From Phoronis australis (Eukaryota; Phoronida; Phoronidae), in NCBI GenBank assembly GCA_002633005.1, contig NMRA01000217.1:234967-298966 (forward strand): a stretch of 64,000 nucleotides of DNA, read 5' to 3'. Positions within the stretch are counted from its first letter, which is position 1. Every line of letters begins with the position of its first letter. Below the pieces are notes generated by a model. The model had not been told where the DNA came from. It was given only the letters and a program-made list of their open reading frames with translations, and searched no databases. The position numbers and the translations under genes are program-made. Positions 28,601-36,654 of this stretch are shown here, piece after piece.

Positions 28601-28700
28601 AACGGCCCATCATACCCTGACTACTACAATGGCAACTACATACCTCATTTTCACTTTCCTGAGCCTCGTTGTCAGAAAAGGCACTCTCACTGTCAGACAT
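5541..28700 (-). CDS. SUPT5H: Transcription elongation factor SPT5 (DSIF large subunit), 24 coding exons
   Basis: SPT5 pairs with SPT4 to form DSIF, which clamps RNA polymerase II and controls pausing, elongation and capping in the nucleus. Coding exons in transcript order: 28644-28700, 26574-26633, 25887-25977, 23484-23622 (or its duplicate 24799-24937), 21918-22049, 21243-21342, 20804-20938, 19767-19883, 18941-19039, 18187-18354, 17237-17312, 16131-16282, 15071-15226, 14582-14679, 13924-13993, 12210-12335, 11727-11852, 10995-11284, 10232-10456, 9202-9383, 8524-8676, 7523-7635, 6148-6243, 5541-5684. All junctions are GT-AG and the phases join without a break to 3105 nt, 1034 residues plus TAA; the human protein is about 1087. 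Order: acidic N-terminus (1-115), NGN (about 160-253), KOW domains, CTR repeats (732-917), C-terminal KOW-like region (918-1034). The start ATG begins MSDSES, as in animal orthologues. Only one copy of exon 4 can be used. Confidence 0.97.
7742..8060. repeat. Dispersed repeat, family B copy 1
   Basis: It shares ordered words with 42350-42625: CACCCTC..TCACAAAAA, a CTCGAC/CTCGAG segment with AAAAACTG, TTTGTCATCG versus TGTGTCATTT, and AAATCGCTTCTCATCTGAG then AGGAACAA. A reverse-orientation fragment (TCCTTGCTCAGATGAGAAG) is at about 32652-32671. There is no coding potential, so it is probably an old non-autonomous element. Confidence 0.45.
8230..8306 (+). repeat. tRNA-like sequence (tRNA-derived SINE head or tRNA pseudogene)
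   Basis: GAGGCTCAGTGGTTTGAAC resembles a pol III A box (D-arm) and GGGTTCGAATCCTG is a near-perfect B box with its T-stem. The spacing suits a tRNA. The acceptor and anticodon stems pair poorly, so a functional tRNA is unlikely. It lies in an SPT5 intron (7636-8523) on the opposite strand. I found no second copy in the window, so SINE status is an inference. Confidence 0.55.
8524..10456 (-). CDS. SUPT5H: SPT5 exons 19-21: C-terminal repeat region (CTR1 and CTR2)
   Basis: Exon 19 (10232-10456) has the first repeat set, seven G-S-x-T-P type units such as [20 protein letters not shown] and [14 protein letters not shown], ending [13 protein letters not shown]. In the family these Thr residues are phosphorylated by P-TEFb (CDK9) to release pausing. 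Exons 20 and 21 (9202-9383, 8524-8676) carry the second set, rich in TPSPxGY and TPGxY units. Exon 20 opens with [13 protein letters not shown]. Confidence 0.94.
10995..11284 (-). CDS. SUPT5H: SPT5 exon 18: Gly/Arg linker and KOW5
   Basis: Residues 635-731 contain a Gly/Arg-rich linker ([19 protein letters not shown]) followed by KOW5, [20 protein letters not shown], which binds nascent RNA at the exit channel in the family. The acceptor is a tandem NAGNAG (TTACAGCAG), so the exon may start at 11284 or 11281 and gain or lose one Gln without a frameshift. The last two bases (AC) are completed by G of exon 19. Confidence 0.94.
11727..18354 (-). CDS. SUPT5H: SPT5 exons 10-17: central KOW domains
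   Basis: Exon 10 (18187-18354) encodes the conserved [20 protein letters not shown] stretch. A KOW domain in exon 12 has [18 protein letters not shown]; the next, in exon 13, has [20 protein letters not shown]. Exons 14-15 give the conserved [18 protein letters not shown] strand. A further KOW is split between exon 16 ([13 protein letters not shown]) and exon 17 ([17 protein letters not shown]). In the family these domains lie along the RNA exit channel and upstream DNA. All junction phases agree. Confidence 0.95.
11968..12110. repeat. Dispersed repeat, family A partial copy
   Basis: GGTTACGTAGGACTTTATCAAC followed by a TGTG(T/C)..TTAGCTGAATA segment aligns by eye with the starts of the copies at 43826 and 58090. 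It lies in the SPT5 intron between exons 17 and 16. Only the left part of the family consensus is present. Confidence 0.45.
12881..13400. mobile_element. 520-bp non-autonomous DNA transposon with 13-bp TIRs
   Basis: The element starts CAGGGCTTGGAAT and ends with its exact complement ATTCCAAGCCCTG. It is flanked on both sides by AACACT (12875-12880 and 13401-13406), a perfect direct duplication touching the TIRs. The interior is richer in CpG than the surrounding intron and has A-tracts and repeated CCGCGGAAA words but no transposase. The CAGGG terminus recalls hAT elements, but those make 8-bp duplications, so I leave the superfamily open. It sits in the SPT5 intron between exons 15 and 16. 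Confidence 0.82.
18590..18830. repeat. Dispersed repeat, family A copy
   Basis: The segment shares, in order, a GGGGTAAGTGACCCCAT core, TTCAGTAAAATTAAACAAAAA, TTTGATATATACATTC, GA(G/A)ATCTCAAAAATG and ATTGGAGAGTAG with the copies near 43830-44235 and 58090-58530. It lies in an SPT5 intron. It is non-coding and diverged. Confidence 0.55.
18941..22049 (-). CDS. SUPT5H: SPT5 exons 5-9: NGN domain and KOW1
   Basis: Exon 5 (21918-22049) ends in [13 protein letters not shown]. Exons 6-8 (21243-21342, 20804-20938, 19767-19883) carry the NGN domain, with landmarks [38 protein letters not shown] and [15 protein letters not shown]. This is the universal NusG-like fold that bridges the polymerase cleft and binds SPT4. 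Exons 8-9 hold KOW1 ([20 protein letters not shown]). The linker after KOW1 reads [11 protein letters not shown], shorter than and different from what I remember of the vertebrate linker; this suggests an invertebrate-type protein. Confidence 0.95.
22889..23118. repeat. 23-bp minisatellite, 10 units
   Basis: Ten head-to-tail copies of a 23-base unit beginning CCTACACGTCAGGGATTC and ending TAAAG. Unit variants are CACATCAGG and AGGCATT. The array lies in the SPT5 intron between exons 5 and 4, and recurs with six units at 24294-24431 in the second copy of this region. Confidence 0.97.
23484..23622 (-). CDS. SUPT5H: SPT5 exon 4, left copy
   Basis: This 139-nt exon encodes [19 protein letters not shown] and then a basic/acidic helix ending RRLGTMW. 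It enters in phase 1 and leaves in phase 2, joining exon 5 to give [16 protein letters not shown]. The copy at 24799-24937 differs at five positions that I counted, all synonymous. Because 139 is not divisible by three, a transcript containing both copies would be frameshifted. Both splice sites are intact in both copies. Confidence 0.93.
24196..24224. repeat. Perfect 29-bp palindrome
   Basis: TTCAACCATGGTGC, a single T, then GCACCATGGTTGAA: two perfect 14-base arms. The identical palindrome recurs at 25509-25537 in the duplicate segment. No protein or RNA role is evident. Confidence 0.85.
24289..24289. other. Assembly gap (single N)
   Basis: A single undetermined base separates two near-identical sequences. 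To its left the sequence ends in ATTCGAAAT, which recurs at about 25593-25601. To its right it begins with the minisatellite unit also found at 22889. This marks a contig join. Confidence 0.9.
24294..24431. repeat. 23-bp minisatellite, 6 units (second copy)
   Basis: Six copies of the same 23-base unit as at 22889-23118, with AGGCATT and AGGGATT variants alternating. The six-to-ten unit difference is what length polymorphism between haplotypes would give, although this array may also be cut by the gap. Confidence 0.95.
24799..24937 (-). CDS. SUPT5H: SPT5 exon 4, right copy (redundant allele-like duplicate)
   Basis: It has the same 139-nt exon, splice sites and protein as 23484-23622, with only synonymous changes (for example GAC/GAT in VD, CAG/CAA in AQD, ACC/ACT in GTM). 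It lies in a 1.3-kb copy that starts directly at the N at 24289, so it most likely represents the second haplotype, not a second exon. A true pair of mutually exclusive exons is the alternative, but identical proteins make that pointless. Confidence 0.85.
25887..28700 (-). CDS. SUPT5H: SPT5 exons 1-3: acidic N-terminal region
   Basis: Exons 28644-28700, 26574-26633 and 25887-25977 encode residues 1-70. The segment is rich in Asp, Glu and Ser ([12 protein letters not shown], then [19 protein letters not shown]) and ends in the conserved [10 protein letters not shown] motif that precedes the next acidic block. The acidic tail is disordered in the family and contacts partner factors and histones. 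The first two exons are phase 0; exon 3 leaves one base (G) that is completed by AG of exon 4. Confidence 0.93.
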
Positions 28701-28723
28701 TGTGGGTGGTAGGCAGAAGTGAA

Positions 28724-30411
28724 CTGTAACAAAAGGCAAATCTTCAGAGAAGATAAAACGAGCAAGTTACTTTGTACTGACCTATTACTAACTGTTCAGA
28801 GCCTGCTTTACCACATATACTGACTGACGTTGGTCCAGTTTTCAACAAGACAGGGAGGGACCTTCTACCAATCTGTCACTAATTGGGTCATGTGACCATG
28901 TTTTTTCAGTAAAATTTAACAAAAATTACATTCTTCGTAGAAAAATCATGCTAAAGATAACGCTGTCAATGTTCACTGACAGGATGAATTCTCAAAAAAA
29001 CTCATTTTCTAAATCATCTTTTCAAACTCCAATTTCCTTTTTCCCTTTCTCTTATTGTCCCTCGGAGCTTTTATCAAATTTCAGAAATAGGCAATATTAC
29101 AATATTAATTTCCCAAATTCAAGAAATGCAAGAAATACTAGAAAGATGGAAAAATTAACCATTTTGTTATTCTGTTGCGTAAGCAGCTATTTTCAACTTT
29201 CAGCCTTTATTGATCCAAAATACGGTCTCTGACATTTGAGAAATATCATGTCCCGATCTTCAGAATCACGAAATTTCAGCTTGAATTTCAGCATCCAAAA
29301 TTTTAAAGGTTGTATCGAACTGGAGAATTCTTCCCTAGTCACTTTAATGAAAATTTATAGAACACCTATCCTAAAAACTTTCATTCTGTCCCATAAGTAT
29401 TCATCGACAAATGGTTACATCCACGATTTCACTGATGAATGAAAATTCAAACCACAATCTTATTTAGTTACATGACTTAGGAGGCTGTCAAACGTCATAT
29501 CTCCTAGCGCAAGCAGTATGAAAATGGCCAGTTGCCGATTCGGGCAACTGAACGAAGGACTGCTTCTGGCATATGAATACTCCTTTTCACAGTACCACGA
29601 AAACTAGCACAGTGCAATGTTGTTTAGCATGGCTTCTCATTGGTTAAAGTAATGAAATCGACGTCATAACATTTAATCATTCCCATTGGTTGAAATCTGG
29701 GAAACCCCTTTCAGTTCACTGTTATGTAGTATGGTAACCACCTTTGACTTGAATAGTTACAATTTATTAAAACGGGCAGTGATCGAAGTAACCAAAATCA
29801 CGGGAACCCTGATCCCATGGCTAAGCCCAAACAAGTACAGTGCATGGAAAGCGTGTGCAAGTGGTGGCGATGTGATCGATACACTTTCAACCAAGTATGC
29901 GCATTGATACCCACACACGGAATTCCCTGGGTGATTCATCATGTTTCCACAGGGCCACTTTTCAGTAAAGCCTAAAGGTGGCGCTGTGTCAAAGGGTAGC
30001 GTATGACGGGACTATGGCTGGGAACATTACCGTCTACTACTACGTAGAGACAGTGGCACTGTTTAGAATGCAAATACTAGCCAGGAAAAAAAGAAATCGA
30101 GTGAGATCGGGCTCAGAGGTTTCCCTCGATGTCGTCAGATTTTTCAACATGTCCACAGCCAGTATCGAACCCTCGTCACCAAGCACACAACCTAAGAAAG
30201 GGGAAAATTTCCAACTAACAAGCGTTGGAGGGGCTATATTCGACACAAAATCACACCCGGAAGTCACGTGTGACAATCATTAACACAACTCTCTATGCAA
30301 GTCTTGCATGACAGATCAAATTGAGTTCTGAGACTGACCAAAATACTTAAACATTTGTGGACAGCATGCTATTGTTGGAGTTACAACTGATATCTAAAGG
30401 CATCTACTTAC
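28724..30411 (-). other. Probable SPT5 5' UTR intron
   Basis: On the minus strand a pyrimidine-rich tract ending TTTTGTTACAG lies at 28724, just upstream of the 23-nt leader before the ATG at 28700. A GTAAGT donor lies at 30411-30410. The stretch between them has no conserved exon. It holds a fragment of repeat family A (about 28845-28945, core GGGTCATGTGACCATG). Confidence 0.55.
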
Positions 30412-30475
30412 AGCTCCGGTCGACTAGATTACTTAGACTCTGAAAGCAGGTTTGTAAATCATACACCAAAACGCC
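30412..30475 (-). other. Candidate non-coding first exon of SPT5
   Basis: The sequence ends in GACCGGAGCT directly before a consensus GTAAGT donor (minus strand). It starts about 30 bases downstream of a TTTATAAG box. The 5' limit is estimated only from that spacing. Confidence 0.45.
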
Positions 30476-30709
30476 GACTTTCTTCTTGCAAAATTAGTTT
30501 CCGCTTATAAAGCGCATGCGTCAAGAAAATTTTGTTTCGTTGTTCTCCGTAAATGTTTGGTTTTATTTAAAAATCGTGTAGATTTTTACCTATAATGAAC
30601 ATTGTTCGAGAAGAATTCATTGGAAGTGATTTTTTTGAAATAAGTTAAGTTTATAAAGATTTTTTTAAATTTTCAAACGGTCAATTGACGTCAGCGTCCG
30701 TCCGCATTA
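30476..30709. promoter_or_regulatory. Candidate bidirectional promoter between SPT5 and the zinc-finger gene
   Basis: On the SPT5 side there is GCGCATGCGT (30512-30521), close to the NRF-1 palindrome, next to CTTATAA (TTATAAG on minus, 30504-30510). On the other side there is a perfect CRE, TGACGTCA (30686-30693), and an octamer ATTTGCAT just beyond (30719-30726). Candidate first exons with good donors lie on either side. No transcription data support this; it is inferred from motifs and gene orientation. Confidence 0.5.
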
Positions 30710-30754
30710 CTCATAAATATTTGCATCCGCCATGGTAGCTGGCGATTAGGAGAG
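30710..30754 (+). other. Candidate non-coding first exon of the zinc-finger gene
   Basis: GGCGATTAGGAGAG is followed by GTACAT, a usable donor at 30755. The next plausible acceptor in this direction is CAATTGTAG at 36639, 15 bases before the start codon. The exon limits are guesses. Confidence 0.3.
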
Positions 30755-33700
30755 GTACATGTCTGAGGGAAATAACGAAAATCGTCGGATTAAGTCTTCG
30801 AATAGCACGTAATAATCATTTTATTAAAAGCACGAAGTCACACAGAAGGCTACTATGCCGTCAAAAACGGTTTTACCCTCATAAATTGTGATTTATCCCT
30901 CTGAAAGTGAATCACTCTGCACTGCAGCAAAGCTTGCAGCCCATCCCTGTATTTTTCAGAGTGATATATCAAAGGATCAAGGACAAAGAAAGGCTGAGTA
31001 AATGTTGCGGAGATATTTTACAACTTTTGGGGAGCATTTTAAGTCAACATATTTTCTCGTGTTCGTCGACTGGAGAAGGTAAATGCTGTGGAAAGCACGA
31101 AAGTTCTTGGGGAATATTTCGGGAGTCGCCATGCATAAATTATGTTAATTAGCTTGTTTGTGCTCCCGCTCTCGGGGCACATTTAACGGTTGAAATCCTG
31201 TCGAAATCAAGTGGATTTCTGTATTTCAGCTATGGTCTTCGAAAACAGTGTTTTGTAGGAATCTACTTCTTTGTTCAGTAGTTTGTCGTTGTCTCGGGAC
31301 TTTCTTTTTCGTCCGCCATTGATTGGGCGTTGTGCATGCCAGAAGAGTTTACTTTAGGAGTGGGAGGGGTGATTTTACCCTGATGCGACAGGTGTTTGCG
31401 CCAGGACTTCCCGATCGCATGCTGTGTACATGCGTTTTGTAAAATTTGATTTTTAGGACTGTAAATGAATGCAATTGTTTCCGTGTTGCGTTGAGTTTTG
31501 ACGTAGTTTTTTGTTGTTATTCCGTTGTTTCATTCCGTCCTCACTCATTTTCTCTACGAGTTATGCTAATGCTGCTCGTACTTTGTTGGATCTGGCTTCA
31601 TTTCCTAAGGGTACGTTGTTTATCCGTGGTTCCCATTATTCATATGATTGTTTTAGTTTTGTGCTAATCTCAGCACCCGTTCTTTAGGCTCCGAATCGAA
31701 CGATGAGTTTGGCCGTAATACGTTGTACACTTGTACAAGAGGGTATTTATGACCTATTTAAACAATGATACGTGCATTGTCAAATCGCGCCAATGGAATA
31801 ATCTATTTCACGATGGGGGTAACTTGTACTTCTATTTCATGTCACTGAATTCGGAACTCGCAACATTCGGCGGGACCCTGACACGTTTACGTCCCGTCAA
31901 ACAAGAAAACAATAATTATGAACTTCACCACAGTTGTTGAAGAATTCAAAAAGGCCCGGAAGTTAACGAAATGTTTCAAGCAGCATATTATTCATCATCA
32001 TTGCGTGAGTGGATGTTGTTGTCATGAACTTGCCCGTATTATTTACGTGCCCCCGTTATGCACTACATCAGTAGGCGTTGATGTTTGAACACACAGCACT
32101 GGGTCATCATTATTATGAACTACAGGAGTCAACGATAAACGCCCTGCTACACACTATTTGTTCATGGTTCAAGGAAATAAAGTGCAGTCCTACAATAAAA
32201 CATCCCAACAAAACATAAGTACAATTACCAAGTCCAAATGGGTGACTCATGGAAATCCCCTCTGTAAAAAGTTTTTTTTTCTCAATGGCATATTTAAAAG
32301 TTTTATTTCTGGTATGCTAAGTAAGTTGCAAAGGAGGAGTTTCTGCCGTTGGTAAATTGCCTGGATGGGACAAGTTCATTAATTTGAAACAAGATTGTTG
32401 CTAGTGAAGAAACGAGTTAAAATGCTTAAATTTGTGCAAGGGGGAGTGCCGTATCAAATATTGCGAAACATTTGCTTTTTCCATAAATATCTTGTGTTGT
32501 GCACAGATGGGAATTTTTTTCTAAATCGGCAAACTGACATTGGATTGGATGGAATACAAAACGACAATTACAAGCCGCTGTAAACCGGTGTCAAGAAATG
32601 GAACTTTTTGTTTTAGGCCACTCCCTGTAACCAGCTGCACATTGATCCTTGCTCAGATGAGAAGGTTTCTATAGGCTTGTAAAGAAGTGGCATGGTGGAT
32701 GGATAAAATTACTGGCCCATGACCAGCCATGCTGTTGAGCCTTTTCTCGATAAATTTTGAGGATAAAATTGCTGGTCGTGACCAGCCATGTTGTTGAGCC
32801 TTTTCTCGACGAATTTTGAGGATAAAATTACTGGTCATGCCCAGCCATGTTGTTTAGCCTTTTCTCGACGAATTTTGAGGATAAAATTACTGGTCGTAAC
32901 CAGCCATGTTGTTGAGCCTTTTCTCGACAAATTTTGAGGATATAATTACTGGCTGGGACCAGCCATATTGTTGAGCCTTTTCTCAACGAATTATGAAATG
33001 TTTCTTTTGAAGTCCAGAAATATCTGATTTGAAATACGTCCAGATTGAGACTCATTTAACTCCTGTTGGTCTAAATCATTTTTTTCAAATCAGATTGGGA
33101 GTTCATAGTACCCTTAATTTCGGGAAAGAAGAGTTTTCAAATTAAGCCCATTACCAAAATTTCAGTTTTGCATATACAGCATTGCCATGGAAACCATTCT
33201 CATCTTGTAAAATGCAAACAAGGTCATTTGATGAATTATATTTAGATGAGAAATGTACTACTACTAATAATAATGCAGCACTCGATGGTCTGTTCACATA
33301 TTTAATGAGTTTGAGTAAACAAACATGTTACAGAGTTTGTTTAGGTTATTTGTTGAGTTTTAAATACCTTCAGAAACAACAATCACTGGATCCTGCTCGG
33401 GTGGGGAAGAATGTATGAAGTTATGAAACCAAGAAGATGGGCAGGTGAAATAAAAATATGCCAGTTTGATGTGTTAAAAGATGCTCTCGGGCAGATGGGG
33501 AAGTGCCTTATGTCCCTTCTATAAGTCCAAATGTTTCAGAACTTGAATACAGGCGTTTCCAACTACCTAAGACTTGCATAAGTCGGATCCAGCCAAACTG
33601 AAAGATTTTATCTGAGTAAGCCGAAGTCTGAACAGCTGCTGGCCCAAGTTTAAAACAACTATACTGTGCACCTTTGTTCAAGTTGAGCAAAATTTTGATG

Positions 33701-36639
33701 ACATTTCCAACGTATGCGAGATATACCGTAATTCAATGATAGTGGTTTCAAGTTGTTCACATGAGAATATAGTAAACACATGCACATCTTAATTTCAGCT
33801 CACACGAATCTATTAAAAAATATTCCATAAGTCTTGAGCGTGGCTTGAGCCCTATAGAATGTATTACTAAGTATGTAACTTGCGTGGGGTTTTTGCTCTC
33901 AGATGTCTTGGAGTTGGGTAATTTGGTGTTGTGTTACCTTTGTTGGGTTTTTTTGACTTTGTGGTATCTCTGGCTAGTTGGTAGTTTAGCTTCGTGGCTA
34001 CCCGGACAATTGCCTTGTGTTCCTGTTTTGCTTGTGGGTTGTTCCTTGCTCTGTATTTTGAATGCAATGGGTCGACTCCCCTACCTATAACTTGGATGAA
34101 AACTCCCAGAAATGGGGACAGAACTTATGCCTTAAAATTTGCTTCTGATATTCTTCAATTATTGTTTATAATGCAAAACGTTTGCTGCTATTGCTGTTCC
34201 ATCACCTCGCCCAATAACACCAGCCAGATAACATTGCACAGTTAAACATTTTTGTTGCATGTATCGGACTTCTTGCTCAAAGGATAATTCTAGTTTCTTA
34301 ACGTGGCAAATGATATTTTCATATTTATGTGTTTGATCAAATAACAAAGGTAATGTAGTGCGGTTCTGTGATGACGGTTTATGATTTTGTTTTGTAATTC
34401 GGTTACTGCATAATCGTTTCATGACATGGTATACATGGGGGTATTGTGAATAGTGGTTTATTCCACGAATCCAGACACTGAAAGTGTTAGCTTAATCTTG
34501 CGTTATTTTTCATCCTGAAGATGTCACTCTGATAAATGGAAAACTGTTAAAAACAATCGTTAAAAAGGCATTTCTATCCTTGGTACCACCTTGACATTGA
34601 AATCAAGAAACTGCTCTCAAAATTCCCTAGCTGTGGTTTTAAAGTGGCTGTAAACTTGCATTCCAGCCAAAAATAACTATGGTTTCATGACCTATTTTTT
34701 TGCTATGTTCATTGCTGCTGAAACTAAAGATGTCTCTTGGGTTTGATGAGAATTGATAGTTCGTTTAATAGTTTGAGAACATACTCAGTATGAGTTACTT
34801 GGTCCACTGGGTCATTTTGTGCACCAGGCATGGTCTTGAGTTGTCAGCTCTTCCCCAGCCCAGGCAATGTTCCTATACTGGCCAACTGTCCTGCTATGGT
34901 TTGGACTGTCCTTTTTTAAAGGTTTGTCCTGCATCCAGCATCCGTATGTCCTGCTTTTTGATACATTCAATGAAAGTTGCGTATTCTTGGATATTTTAGT
35001 GCTTTTTGACATGATTTATCCCTATTTCCCAGTTCCATTACACAAAAATAAGTAAGAAACGCAGTAATGTTTTTGGTTATTACAACTTACACTTGTTTCT
35101 TGAGGCAGGGCCTAGAATGACACTTCTTACTTTTTCATTTTTATGCAACACTACACTTTCCTCAACTAAAGCGGAAAGTGGTTCAAATCAGATGTTAGTT
35201 TCCTTGACGGCCGAAGGTGGCCTTACAGCTGCTTTGACATGTATTTAAACTGGCTCGCATTATAAGAGTTCACCAATCCTATCGATTTGCATTACCTTGA
35301 CACTCTTATGCTGGCTATTTTCCTGAATGCTCTGGGATCGAAAATCGTTCAAAAGTTGGAGATGTGGTTTGCGAGTTTAATTGAGCAGTGCGCTATAATC
35401 TGGAATAATTAGTAACTTGGGTTTCTTCTCAGCGCTTTGTTCTTCGTGAAGTGTTGTACAAAAATGGCAAGCAAGCCCTTGATAACACAAACAGTGATCT
35501 AAGTTTATTTTTGTGCACCAGACACCGAAGGAGATATTGTGGTAATGACTGCAGTTCAAGAGTGTAGTGGTACAAAATGACAAGTGTCGGGTAGAACAGA
35601 AATATCACTGAAAGGGTCTAGAAATTGCGCCTTCTGTCAAATCTCAACATTTGATTTTAGCTCTGTCCCGTTATAAAAACAAGCCCGTCTTGGTTTCTAG
35701 GTTTGTGAGGGAACTAACAGGTTGCTATGGCTTAAGACCAGGTTTGACAGCGCCTTGGTTTCAGTTGCCATGGTTATATGGCCATCGGGAATTACAGGTG
35801 TTTTGTTGTGATCAATTTCAATAGAATAAATGCCAAGAAAGAGCAAATACTCACGTGTAGAAAACCGATACCCTTCCCTCTAGAACATGATAAGCAAGTT
35901 TGAAAATGGCAGTGTAACAGCAGTTGTCACCTGGTATTGAAGGTGCTTTGACTGCCTTTGTGTCAAGGAAGTTGATTTGAATTGTGCATCAAAAATGACT
36001 GGCAGTGACAAGCCAACTTACTGAGCCTGGTCTCGGGCAATAAACTGCCAGCTTGTTCCACACCAGAAATGAGCCATAATTTGAGTAAAAAGCCAATCAT
36101 TGACCAGTCTTATATCCGAAAGTGGCATAAAAATTTTGTGAGAAGGTCTATCATTCCAAATCACGAAAATATTAAACTTTAACTAGTTATGAAACGTGTA
36201 ATTATATTTCTCAAAAATTGTGGGAACAAATGGTGAGGAAAGGTGCAATGAAATTCTGAGAATTTACGCATTCTGCTTCTTTAGTAGTGATAGTGATAGG
36301 ATAAACATTTGCTTGGATAGTCACTGGGGAATTGTTTCACTAAAAGTGGTATTGTTACTTGTACGCTGTTATAAAACTGGTCTTAATTTGTTCATTTATA
36401 GATGAGAAGAGGTTTGTGGGACCGTTCAGTATTGTTTGAGGCTGCGCTCAGTTTATAAAATGAACTGCCAGGCCTCGAGCAATGGCAAACTGTCAGAAAT
36501 CACTTGTAAGCAAAATTGATGGACATTTTTTAGCGATGAAAGGTGTGAATCAAAAGATTTTTTTGACGCAAAGCAAGCGCGTGGCAGCTTTAAGTGTTAA
36601 GGGAATAACAATTTTCTAATTGTTTCTTAACAATTGTAG
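30755..36639 (+). other. Probable 5' UTR intron of the zinc-finger gene
   Basis: Nearly 6 kb without a recognisable coding exon on either strand. It contains the 59-bp minisatellite at 32701-32996 and fragments related to repeat family B (about 32650, and weaker matches near 36000-36500). Otherwise I see ordinary AT-rich intron sequence. Confidence 0.5.
32701..32996. repeat. 59-60-bp minisatellite, 5 units
   Basis: Units start at 32701, 32761, 32820, 32879 and 32938. Each reads GGATAAAATTACTGG, an inverted CTGGTC..GACCAG core, then TTGTTGAGCCTTTTCTCGAC and AATTTTGA. Each unit can therefore form its own small hairpin. The unit length is not a multiple of three, so open frames crossing it are incidental. 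Confidence 0.95.
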
Positions 36640-36654
36640 GTGTTTCCTATAATC

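Noticed and set aside
32653-33055. Minus-strand frames with repeated EKAQQHGW-like peptides
   Set aside because: They arise from the 59-bp minisatellite; the unit is not a multiple of three, so the frames are interrupted and not a repeat protein.
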